Positions 47,196-57,469 of a stretch of 64,000 nucleotides of DNA are shown here, piece by piece. This stretch comes from Gigaspora margarita (lineage: Eukaryota > Glomeromycota > Glomeromycetes > Diversisporales > Gigasporaceae). The stretch is taken from the NCBI GenBank assembly GCA_009809945.1, contig WTPW01002238.1, forward strand, positions 3,156 through 67,155. The letters are read 5' to 3'. The notes below the pieces were generated by a model that did no database searches, had not been told where the DNA came from, and worked only from the letters and a program-made list of their open reading frames with translations. Numbering within the stretch: position 1 is the stretch's first letter; each line of letters opens with the position of its first letter. The position numbers and the translations under genes were made by a program.

Positions 47196-49808
47196 TTAGC
47201 TTGTGTCCATTGGTACAGAGGGTACCAGTGGTGGAGTGGGATGGTTGTCTGTTGAACTAGTATCCATTGGAGTTGAGGTATCTAGTGGTGGTGTGGAGTG
47301 ATTATCTTTAGGATTGCTATTTGAGTTGTCTGGTACTGCTGTTGTTTGTTGAGTGCTGCTGTCCGGGTTATTAGGTATTCCAGAAGAGGGTGCTCGGTGG
47401 GTACCTGCATGTGAATGTACCATGCTGGGTGAAGCTGGTCTTGATGGATTACCCAACCCGAATATGCTCCATTGGGGTGTTGGGAGAGGAGGCAGTTCTA
47501 GTATGAAGTCTGGAATGTTCTTAACTTTGAAGTGCTGTGCAAAGGGTTTGCATAGTGGGGGTTACACTTTGCTGAGATGTGATTGGTAATGTTAACTCAA
47601 TGTTTTGTTCTGCGAGAGCTATATTGAGGTTCTCGATGTTTTCTGGCAAAGATGAGAGGGATGGTGTATCTGCTTCAGCTTCTTCTATAGGCTCATTAGG
47701 TATTTGAATCCATTCACTCAGGAGTTGTGTAAAATAGTAATGTTTACGAAGTTCTCTAACGGTTTCAGTGAGCTGCTTAGGTGTTACAATAGGGAAGGGA
47801 AGGTTGAAGTCTTCCATGATTAGGTCTATTTTTGGGAGGTTTGGTTTGCTGGTGGGGTTAGCCTGTATGATGTGTTCTGGGAGTGGGAGTTTGAATCTGT
47901 AGTATAGTGTGATTTGCTTTAGGAACTCTTTGGCGTCCTGGTCATCGGTGATTGGAAAAGTGAATTGGGTGAGTGTTTTGATCTTGTTGGTATCTGAGGG
48001 GAGAGGGAGTCTCACGCTGAAGTAATCATTAGGTAAGAGTTTGAATGTGTAGTATTCTCTGAGTTCGGTGACCACTTCTGAGAGCGGGGTTAGCGACGTA
48101 GTTGGGTTAAATGGGAAGAATCCTCTGATTGCATGGTTGAGCTCTTGGTATGTAGAAGGAAGGGGCTTTTTTTTGGGTAGTAGGTCGAAGTATACTGGTG
48201 GTATCTTGCCATCCACTTCGTAGTAGTCTGCGAGCATTTTTTTGAATTCTCCTATATGGGGGAGTGCACCCCGGTGTGTGATAGAGAAGTACTGTTGCAG
48301 GCTTGGAATGAGTTCATTATAGTGGGAGGGGAGTGGTAGAAGTTTTGCGAAGTACGTGTCTGGGAGTTCACTGAATTTGAAGACCTTGCGTAGTGCATTA
48401 ATGACTCCTCTAGTGTGTGATCGTTGCTTGATGGGAAGTGAAAAAGGTAGGATATCTATTATCTCACTAGGGATCTGCTCTGGCTGGCCAGGAAGCAGCG
48501 CTAGCTTCTCTTCGAATGCTTTGATAATTTCTGTTTTGATTTCCTTAAGGGTTTCCTTGTCATTTTCATCTTTAATTTGCAGGAAGCCTCTGGCGTATTG
48601 TAATAGCTCAAATATGGCTTTAGGTGTGAGCCTGCTAAAGTTGGCATTTGAGAGGTATTGCTCGATAAGCATTGTTTTTAACATAGAGTATATGGTGCTG
48701 TGTGTTTTACGATCTGTTAAGGTGATTTCATTTGCAGTTTTGTATGCTTTAAGTGCATTATCGAACAAGCTAGTGTATTCCTTTTGGTGTGCAGTTTTGG
48801 TCTTAGGGTTTTGAGTGAATGTGGTAAAGAACCGTGTATCGTGGTGAACAAATTTAAGCCGAATTGCTGCGGGGAGTGGAAACTGTGTGAGAATTGTAGC
48901 TAGTTTGTATGAGACAAATTTGAAGACGCCCTCAGTTGATTCGAGTGCAGCTGCAATATTGTCGATTGACCATGCTTGGGTGTCGAATGGGGTACTGATT
49001 GGTTCTTCGGTTTTACTTTGTACAGTGGAAGCCCACTCTGTGTAGTCCATGGGTTCTATGCTGGGTATGTTTGGGCCTGCCTTTGCCTTTGCGATTTGGC
49101 TATAGAGTAGTTTGATAACACGTGGGGTGGTATCAAGAGTTGTCTTGGTTGCTTTGTTTGGAAGTGTAGTTTGAGGAGATACGATACGAGACCATTTTTT
49201 ACCAGTACTAGTCGAGTTGGCTGGGGTAGCTGCTGCGGAGTACTGTGAATGATAGGCTGGGAGATCCGGTCAGTAGGTGTGGATGGGCAGTGTATTGGGG
49301 GATGGTCTGCAGATCTTTCAGGCTGTAGTACAGACCTTTCTAACATTGTGCTTTGCGCGTGGGGGTGCATGAGCTCTGTTGGGGGTGTTGTATTGCTGTG
49401 AGTAGGTAACACCTCCTCTAAATTCTTGTTAATAGGTGCAGGTAGGGCGCTATTGGATGTTGTACCTTCTTTGTTGCTGCCAATAGAGTCGTTGTCTGTT
49501 TCCGCATCAGTAAAAGAATTGTATGAGATTAATAGGTCACTATTGGTGCTTGGTTTTTTTGTGTTAGGTTTTATTGCTGTCTCATAGGGCTGAATTAGGG
49601 TAGCGATATCCTCGCTTCAGGTTGTTTTGGGAGTTTTTGCATTAATGTTTACGGAGCCGTCTTCCTGTTGCACTAGGTCGAACAAGACTAATTGGTTTGT
49701 GTCGCTGTGTTGGCATACCCAGTGGGCTAAAAACTTTACAAGATTGGGAATTTTTTCCAGTTTGGTAATAGTGTTATAGAAGTAGTACTTATTGTTGTAC
49801 TCAGGCAT
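47196..49808 (-). pseudogene. LINE ORF1 with novel internal repeats
   Basis: Starts MPEYNNKYYFYNTITKLEKI at 49808 and ends 12 bp before ORF2. It has no RRM, coiled-coil or CCHC domain I can see. The main block (49050-47521) contains four diverged units of about 50-56 residues following the pattern LP..YF..LLPLPS...EL...L..FFP.......E....LR.YYxF (for example ELPDTYFAKLLPLPSHYNEL and LLPNDYFSVRLPLPSDTNKI). The end is Pro/Ser/Thr-rich with a duplicated STPPLDTS-like piece (47196-47456). The frame is interrupted near 49616, 49415, 49055 and 47520. By position it should be the RNA-binding ORF1 protein, but the repeat type is unknown to me. Confidence 0.7.
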
Positions 49809-50719
49809 GGTGGGAACAGAGAAGTTTACAGGAATAAGAGTTTGGTCCAGTCGCTGATACTAATTTCTACAAATTCTTTTGTGTGTTCTACTTCTAGGGT
49901 ATTAGCCTTTATGTCAGTAGTGGTTTCTTTTGATTGGGCTGATTTACGGGGGAAGAACCAGATACCAAGGACTGAGGAGGAGCTGCTAGAGAACATGGTT
50001 TCTGATGCTGTTTTTGAGTCTGGTTCGTGTTTAGTACTTGAGCGTTTAGCGTTTTTAGTTAAGATTGGGATAATATTGTGTACTATGCTATTGAGAACCT
50101 GTTGGTCCTTAGGACCATTACTGCCCGGTGGTAAGAAAACTGTCTTGTTGCTTGTTTTTTGGTTAATCGCTTCTAGTCGTCTGGGTTATGAACTTTTTAT
50201 AAATAATGCACCTCTTTTAGGTTAACCTTCAGGTGCTGAGCGAGTTTACTTAACGGCCGAAAGTCACTTTACTTGTAAAATTCTGAGATATTGTCGCAGG
50301 AAAAAATTTTTCTTTTGTTCTTGTTTTGGTAAAAAGGATCTACATGAAGAGTTTTATTAGAAATTTTAAGCATATGTTCTTATTCCCCAGTTCTTATTTA
50401 TACTTCTATACTATTTCTTCTCAGTTATTGCCCAGATTTCAGATTTGGGCTAATCCAGAATTTTTATAATTCTTTATGATTATATATCTTTTTTTTTTTT
50501 ACTTTTTAATGATATATGAATTTTTTAAACCATTAGTTACAAATAAAGTGTAAAAGTTGCTGGCTAAAAAAAAAAGAAAAGAAAGAGAAAAAAACCAAAG
50601 ATAGTTTGTGATTTGTTGTAAGCTAAACTTTATGAAATACGCAACTTTACTTTGAAGAAATAGTATAGAAGTATAATAAGAACCTGGGAATAAATCAGTT
50701 ATTATCTGCGAAATGGACA

Positions 50720-50839
50720 TAACCAAGAATCAATCCCCAGATCAGATATCGAATAATGATAGAATGGCACAATAGCTGCTTCGCAGCTGTGGCCATTCCA
50801 TCATGACCTGATCATCTGATCTGGGATTGATTCTTGGTT
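50720..50839. repeat. 120-bp foldback hairpin
   Basis: AACCAAGAATCAATCCCCAG at the left pairs with CTGGGATTGATTCTTGGTTT at the right. The centre is GCTGCTTCGCAGC near 50780. It may be a small foldback element; no target duplication is obvious. Confidence 0.7.
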
Positions 50840-51194
50840 TTTGCCTACTTCGTGAACAATAACATATACATATCCACCCATAATAAAATATTCCCTTTCT
50901 TGATATTTCAATGTTAATGCATTCTTTGATCTTTTACTAATGTCTTCATTAGTTATTGCTATCAATTGAAATATATATAGACAAGATTAAATTTTAAAAA
51001 TAGGCAAAAAACGATTAAACTTTTGAATAAATCTACCAGAATATTTAAAATTTTCAGTGCCGAAGTTCACTTCTATTGATTCGCCTTGTGATCTAAATCC
51101 AACACAAGAATATAGAATGCTTTTGAAATTGCTATATAGATGGCACGCAATTCCTTAAAATATTTTATAATTATTAAATTTCTGTCTATTCATT

Positions 51195-51790
51195 TTAAGA
51201 TATAACTTTTAATTCTAAATGTTGATTATCTAAGTTGATTCTATTTTTAGTATAAAATACTATGTTACTTCTAAAATTTAGATAGCATCCAATTATATCA
51301 CCAGTAGTATATCTGGTGGCATATCCACGATGTGGTAAATCATATGGCTCGCCACTTCCCAAACAAAAAGAATATCCATCATCACCATGGTAACCACACC
51401 CCCATGATTCATTTTCCTGTCCTAAAAGATATGATTTAGATGTTAATCTATAATAATGAAAAATAAAATAAAAATTTGCTATTACCAGACAAGAGCATAT
51501 TATTTATATAATTTGAATCATCTATTTTTTTATCGCTTTGCTTTGTACAATATCCAATTTCAATCATTCTATCTAGAAAATAGAATTAAAAAATTATAAA
51601 AAATCACCAAAAAAAGGTGATGTTTATGGTACGAAATAATAATTAATATTATCCATTTTTTCTTTGTTTATAATTTTAATTTCAAAGTAAATATTTTGCA
51701 CTCTGAAGGGATTGGATTGTTTGCTCGAATGATTACAGCTTTATAGTCATCAGGATCTTTAATTAAAAGGTTATTAATAAAATAAATAGC
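51195..51790 (-). pseudogene. SPRY-domain gene remnant
   Basis: Minus strand. The last exon (51421-51195) encodes a SPRY core: GQENESWGCGYHGDDGYSFC, then YATRYTTGDIIGCYLNF and VFYTKNRINL, with a stop at 51195. The exon before it (51569-51486, MIEIGYCTKQSDKK) joins cleanly in phase 1 across 51485-51422. Further upstream, frames reading DPDDYKAVIIRANN and YFEIKIINKEK continue the domain but are out of register by one lost T near 51690, and the intron between them and the next exon has no phase-consistent join. The C-terminal end is short against the usual SPRY fold. SPRY domains are protein-binding modules common in Glomeromycotina proteins. It lies within a TIR-bounded element, so it may be captured host sequence. 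Confidence 0.75.
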
Positions 51791-51905
51791 TATGATGATA
51801 TTCTTTTAAATGCAGTAGCATATTAAATATGTTTTAGCGAGATTTCTCATTTTCATATTTACCTGTATAACTCACTTTAAACCCAAGCCCTCATTAAGTC
51901 CCATT

Positions 51906-51972
51906 CCGCACCATACTCCACGTTGTACTTCACGTCGCACTCCACGTTGCACTCCACATCACTCCACGTCAT
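51906..51972 (+). repeat. Short tandem repeat, CACTCCACGTTG-type
   Basis: Four to five imperfect copies of a 12-13 bp unit (CACTCCACGTTG, CACTTCACGTCG). C-rich against its AT-rich surroundings. No coding sense seen. Confidence 0.7.
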
Positions 51973-52573
51973 AATATCTTTACCATCTCTTCTCCTGTGA
52001 ATTTAAGTCAGTGGACGAGGGAAGAAGATCATATATTATATACTTTAATAATAAAAATAAAATTAAATCGGGACACTATCAAATTTTTATCAAATATGAA
52101 AGTGTTCCAATTTAAACATGTGCCAATAAATGAGTAAAAAAAGCACGGGTTGTTATATAAGACCCATACAATAATAATAGAGTACATACGTAGATTAGAG
52201 CTTACAACGGCCTTATGTTCATATAAAAAATAGCTTGTGATCTATTATAATGGAATGTTTAAAATGAACGCATAAAGGTTAATAAATTTAGAATTTGACA
52301 AATTTCATTATTCAAGAGTGATATTTAGTTCCTGCGAACACCAACATGTGCTCAATTCCTATACAAATCTACCAGGTGGCAGAAATAGAAGGTGACAACA
52401 GTCTGTCTTGAATCAGTGGTCAATTAATACCACAGAATATTCATTGGTATAGTATCGTGAATATTTTTATTATATATTTATACAACTATTACACAAATAA
52501 TTATGCAACATTTTATTAGCTATATGTTTATAATAAGTTGGCCCCCTGTAATTTTACTAACCCCTAGGTAATA

Positions 52574-53717
52574 CAGATGTATCCTTCCTTCTTGCTATTA
52601 CTATTTCTCTTAACTTCTTTTCTTGAATCTTTTCTACTAATAATTTTATTTTTCTTTGCTTTCTTGCTTGTTTACCATTAGGTTTCTTTTTGCCTTTTGG
52701 AGTATACATAGATTGTACAGTTTTTTTAATATATAATTATTGGGTCTTGAGTACATGGATATCCTCAGAATTATGACATCTTGAGAACATGGATGTACTC
52801 AAAAACATATAATTTTTAATAGAATAAAAAAAATTTTTTTTAAATTAACTCTATCTCTTCCTCAGGATCAAAAGCTATGCTTGCATTCCACTATGGTATA
52901 TATAAAAAGTTGTTTTTTTCTAGATCTTTTATATTTGGCTCTTATTTAACTTTAGCAACTTCTGCTGCTTTGTACAGAACTTTTTCAAATCTGAGGCTTT
53001 TTTCAATTTTAGTGGCTCATAATCTCTAATTTTATAATTAGTATATATGTAGTTCTCTTCTATTCTTACCTATCTTTATTATTTCTTGACAGTAAATAGA
53101 TGCTTGGTCTTTCAATTCACTATTTTTAGAAATTTTAAATACTGTTCAAACACCTCATGCCCATTTTATTCTTTTTGGCTCTAGCTCTAGCTTAAACTTC
53201 TATTCTATGTATTACTTATATTGATAGATTTTTGTTAATAAATAATACCTGATAGATAGGTTTTCCAGATAGATTCTTTTTAGTGATCAGAATCCAAGAC
53301 TATATTGTTCTTTTGAATTATTATTTTCTGTGGACTTCAAAAGCTATTCCAGAAATTCAGGTGCTTTATTTGCAGGCTTTTGGCAATAATTAATTGCATT
53401 ATTTTTATTTCTTTTTACTCTAATTTCCTTTTGATAATAGCTACTAACCTTCAGTGTATCTTTAGCTTTAGCAAGTTTTATGCTAGTAAGTCCTTTTATT
53501 ACACCTTTTAATTTACTTATATATCAAAATTCTTTAACTTTTTCTAATCAAAATTTATATGCATGACTTATTGCATTCCTTTTATAGGTTTTTTAGTATA
53601 ATTCTTCTTTTCATTACTTGTATCATTATCTTTGGCTAATGTCTCTTGATCACTTTTATCTAGGGCTTTGTTATTCACAAGCTATCCTTTTGATTTAATA
53701 TACTAAATTTCATTATA
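52574..53717 (-). other. Internal part of the LTR fossil; decayed
   Basis: Low-complexity, formerly coding-like minus-strand text, rich in Lys codons near 52600-52720. No domain recognised. It is part of the element at 36991-57355. Confidence 0.4.
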
Positions 53718-53888
53718 TAGGGTACCTTATATGAAAAAGGTCCATTTTGATATACAGTATTTCACGTAATAATGCACAAGGGTAAAATTATAAATTTCAG
53801 CCTAAATTAAGCTTAATCCTGGCCAAGGCTCAAAATAATGCCTCTGCATGTTCTTACATACAAATACAGTATAGCTTATTTTGAAATA

Positions 53889-54718
53889 TGGTCCGGTGCA
53901 GAAAGATTTGTACCTCAAAAAATTTTATAAACTTGGCTCTAAGTAAAAGTTTTTATATTTCTGATTAATTATTAAAAATTTTTTAATATCAAATAAAGTA
54001 GGTTTTAATCTAACTTATTATATAATTTTTATTGGTTTATCATTGTTTTATTTTAATAATTAAGCATGTACAATTCACTGTATTTGGAAAAAAAAAATTT
54101 TTTTAAAATAAAGATATTTTAACTGATTTCGCAACCAATATGCAATTACATAAGCTTGTACTATGCAAGTGCATTGATGTGTATATGATAAAGATATGGT
54201 TAAAATTTGAGCAAAATTGAATTACTAGTTGTGGCGAAATTAAGCTTTAAAGCTTGACTATTTGATTTTTTTACTAAATATACATACCATATCCTATCAT
54301 GAATAAGCACCCCCTTTTTGAAATTTCAAACTCAACATTCTTGATAACTATCTAATCAAACTTAATAAAATTTTTTTATTTAAATTTTATAGATCTATAA
54401 AATTTAAATAAAAAATTTTTATTAAGTTTGATAAGATATTTATTAAGAATGTAGAGTTTGAAATTTCAAAAAAGGGGTGCTTATTCATGATAGGATACAG
54501 TATATATAAATTACTATAGTAAATTATATAGTAAATATTTTTAAAAAAGTTACTATTAATAAATTTTTTATTTTATCAATAAAATAATCAAAATAATTTT
54601 ATTTTTATTAATCTAATAATCTAATGATTATAATAAATTAAAAAAATTACAAATTAATTAATACAAAAAATATTTTAATCAGAGCTATTTGAGGTACAAA
54701 TCTTTTTGTACCAGACTA
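53889..54718. mobile_element. 830-bp TA-flanked TIR element, nested
   Basis: TIRs TGGTCCGGTGCAGAAAGATT and TAGTCTGGTACAAAAAGATT (complement), then TGTACCTCAAA; TA at 53887-53888 and 54719-54720. It holds the palindrome 54291-54496. Confidence 0.75.
54291..54496. repeat. 206-bp near-perfect palindrome
   Basis: ATCCTATCATGAATAAGCAC at the left and its exact complement at the right. The centre AGATCT is at 54391-54396, and the arms of about 100 bp have few mismatches. There is almost no loop. It may be a foldback element or a snap-back duplication. Confidence 0.85.
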
Positions 54719-55386
54719 TAATTAAGTTAAATCATTTGGTTTAATTTTCAAACTAATTTGGAATTAAGCAAATTTCATGATTTTGATTGGTTAAAGATTA
54801 CATGTAACTTTTGTAATATGCTTGTTCTTAGGCAGACTAATTAATTTTTCTTTTACATTACCTCTATTTTTTATTATAAAATCAACTTTCATTTATAATT
54901 AAAAAATATCATTTATGTCAAAATTTACATGAATCTAATAAAAACTCATTTTTCAAAAAAATTATAAAATGGACCTTTTCAATATGAGGTACTTCATATT
55001 TGTATTATATATTTTAGCTTGACAATCCATTGAAGTTCTTTTTCAAGTTCAATGGCTTTTCTAGTACTGGGTTCAAATCACTTTATCTATATAAGCTTTG
55101 ATATTCTTTTGATTATTGGGTTCTTTTGTTTTGTTTTTTTCTACTTTACTACTAGTATTTATAGTTGGGGTTCTTGAATGGCTTCTTTCTTTATCTCTAA
55201 GATCTATTTCTAAATAATAGTATTATATTTAATGCCAAGTTTTTGAAGGAGTTGAACCAGGTCAACCTTTTTTTCAAGCCCAAGCTTATTACTTTTCTGG
55301 GGTTTTCTAGAATAAAATATGTATTATATACTTCGATTACTAGAACTTCCTCATATTGGGGCTTTGGTAAAAAAACTTTTATTATA

Positions 55387-55825
55387 CAGTACCGGACAGC
55401 AAAAACTATCCATTTTTTTTAGCATTGTTTAAAGTCTAATAACTTCACAACAAGTTATTATTTTAAAAATCCCTCTTACAAATTTTTTATTTGTAACCTA
55501 AACTACAAATCTGTAAGACAGATTTTTGATATCTTGCTTTTTAAAGAAGTTATAAGGGTTTAAAGTTCAGCAACTTTTATAGTAAAGTAGAAATGGCGCA
55601 GGACAATCGACCAATCAGATTGATGCTTGATCACGTGCTCGCAATTTGATTGGTTAATATTTATTATAAAATCCAAAATTTGGCGCTTATTATATAAAAA
55701 AATCATTTTTATTTTTTTAACCAATCATAATTTTGTTACACAAAAATCAGCCAATCAGAATCGTTAAAAAATCTTCAAATTTTGTGCTTTTAAAAAAAAT
55801 GGATGGTTTTTGCTGTCCGGTACTG
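55387..55825. mobile_element. 439-bp mariner-type miniature element
   Basis: TA at 55385-55386 and 55826-55827. TIR CAGTACCGGACAGCAAAAAC on both ends, nearly perfect, continuing to TATCCATTTTTT or CATCCATTTTTT. The interior carries several CCAATCAG/CTGATTGG-type words. High TIR identity suggests a rather young insertion. Confidence 0.9.
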
Positions 55826-56343
55826 TAGGAGTTACTAAAGACTAATTCTTCTTTTTTTTATTTAGGACCATGTAGAAATATAGTAGCAAGTATATAATCA
55901 ACACATCTCTTATTTTTGTTATTTTTATAATCTTCTAATATTTTGATTAATAACTCCTAAGCCTGAGGAATTTGTGCATCATTAATATTTATATTTTTGA
56001 AGGCTTGTTGATTAAATTCTAGATATCAATCATTTTTCTTTATTTAATATTTCAAATAGAGCAGAACTAAAAATACTGTATTCTTTTTTATTGCAATAAG
56101 GGCACCTAATTTCTTTTTGAAGTTTTCTTGAGCTACTTCTTATTGGAGTTCCTAAAATAAGTGTTTTACTTCATTTATTACTTATTTATTTTTTTCAAAT
56201 CTCTCTAGTTTGGGCAAGTGATAGGGGTAAGTTGATTTCTTAGTCTTGATTCAGATGTATTAAAAAGTTCAATCGCATAGTCTCAGGTTGTTTGAATAGT
56301 AGATGATTGATTAGAGTAGTTGGATCTCATAGTCGCCACCAAT

Positions 56344-57355
56344 TGTAAAAGTAGTAGAAATTGGGTCTTTATCTAAATACAATTAACAACACTACTATCT
56401 AAACAAACCAAAGTTCTACAAGTATACAAGACTCTAGATTCTCAAATTGGCAGGCAGAAAAAGGTATAAAAGATTTGGTCTGGGTTTTGAGGTTCTTTGA
56501 ATCTTGCTATAATAGAGATAATTATTAATTGAATTAATTATATCATGTGTTTACAGAGTTAGGATTTAACATATTAAAGGAGAATTATCAGTTTATAATA
56601 CTAACAACAGTTTATGAATTCAAGGGATCTTTGGAATAATTACTAGAGCTAACATTTCTACTCTAATTTTGAAAGTTATCACTCTACAATGTTGAACTCA
56701 AACTGAGTTATTTAAATTTGAACTCTTTCTGAGTTCTTTCTATTTTGAACTCTCTGTGAGTTTTTAACTAACTCAAACTCTCTAAATAAGACTTTATTGA
56801 AGCAAAAAAGAGGGTATTAACTTTTTATAACTATTCTATCTCTATTGAATTTACTTCTAACTTATGATGACCTCACTATACTTTTATTCCTTTGGGCAAA
56901 AGTCAAAGGAAGCTTTTCAAGCCTCTAGGTATAAGTGTCATAAGTATAGTTGCATTATTGGTACTAATACTATGTGCCAGTACTATAATACTATCAATAA
57001 CAAAGGTGGACTAAGTACATTGTTTGACAAAAGAGTAATAAACAAATATCAATAGCTAAATACCAAGAGCAAAAACTAGTTTGGCTATAGGGTGAAGTTA
57101 TATGTGAAAAATCTATTGTTTATAAAAAGAGGAATAAACAAATGCAAGCGTGAAATACCAAAAGCAAAAACTAGATTGTAGCTCTAGCATGTACAGTTAC
57201 TATATACTTATACCAGAAATCAATGTGGTATATTCTCATGCTTAACTCATGCTATACTATGTTATAATAGAGAAATTATATGCGCATACAATATACTAGT
57301 GGAAAAATATCCTTGGTAAACAAATAATAAAAAACTTGGCATAGAGCTCTTTACA
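56344..57355 (-). repeat. 5' LTR of the fossil
   Basis: 1012 bp with TG...CA ends in element sense; it pairs with 36991-39805. The primer-binding-type site lies at about 56328-56343. Confidence 0.75.
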
Positions 57356-57469
57356 ATGTATGTACAGTATATACAGAATGTATACAATCAACACTTTTTA
57401 TATCAAACTGTTAGTTCCGGCTATTAAAAATATTCAATATATAAAAATACTATATTTTCTTAAGAAAAT

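Larger units (their letters stand above)
41699..50367 (-). mobile_element. Full-length LINE (non-LTR retrotransposon), minus strand
   Basis: A 14-bp target duplication AAGCATATGTTCTT flanks it (41685-41698 and 50368-50381). The 3' end is an A-tail, seen as a T-run at 41699-41720. Two ORFs follow a 5' region: ORF1 (49808 to 47196) and ORF2 (47184 to 41962) with APE-type endonuclease, reverse transcriptase, RNase H and a CCHC knuckle. This order suits the I/Tad/R1 side of LINEs; the clade is not resolved. Both ORFs carry several frame breaks, so this copy looks inactive although structurally complete. GC content is visibly higher than in its surroundings. Confidence 0.9.
40521..52568. mobile_element. 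TIR-bounded element (about 3.4 kb without the LINE) carrying a SPRY remnant
   Basis: CCTAGGGGTTAGTAAAATTA at 40521 and its complement ending at 52568 (TAATTTTACTAACCCCTAGG, one mismatch), with 5-bp direct repeats TAATA at 40516-40520 and 52569-52573. The interior holds a full-length LINE (41699-50367), a foldback hairpin (50720-50839) and a damaged SPRY gene (51195-51790). The long span could mean a chance pair of related ends, but the direct repeats argue for one element. Superfamily unknown. Confidence 0.55.
53718..54996. mobile_element. 1.28-kb TA-flanked TIR element
   Basis: TIRs TAGGGTACCTTATATGAAAA and TGAAGTACCTCATATTGAAA (complement), both running on to GGTCCATTTT; TA at 53716-53717 and 54997-54998. 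Contains the nested element 53889-54718. Probably the mariner/ITm group. Confidence 0.7.
36991..57355 (-). mobile_element. Old LTR retrotransposon fossil, minus strand, heavily nested
   Basis: The LTRs are at 56344-57355 (5' LTR in element sense) and 36991-39805 (3' LTR, swollen by a hAT insertion). Both have TG...CA ends in element sense and share about 1 kb of text. A 4-bp target duplication ATGT lies outside. A primer-binding-type site (TGGTGGCGACTATGAG) follows the 5' LTR, and a purine tract (AAGGGTGGAAG) precedes the 3' LTR. The LTRs are clearly diverged, so the element is old. The internal part, after removing later insertions, is only about 2.5-3 kb, with badly decayed coding traces and no pol domain I can recognise. 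It is broken many times. Superfamily not assigned. Confidence 0.75.

Noticed and set aside
48356-48814. 152-codon plus-strand frame
   Set aside because: Antisense to LINE ORF1; no domain.
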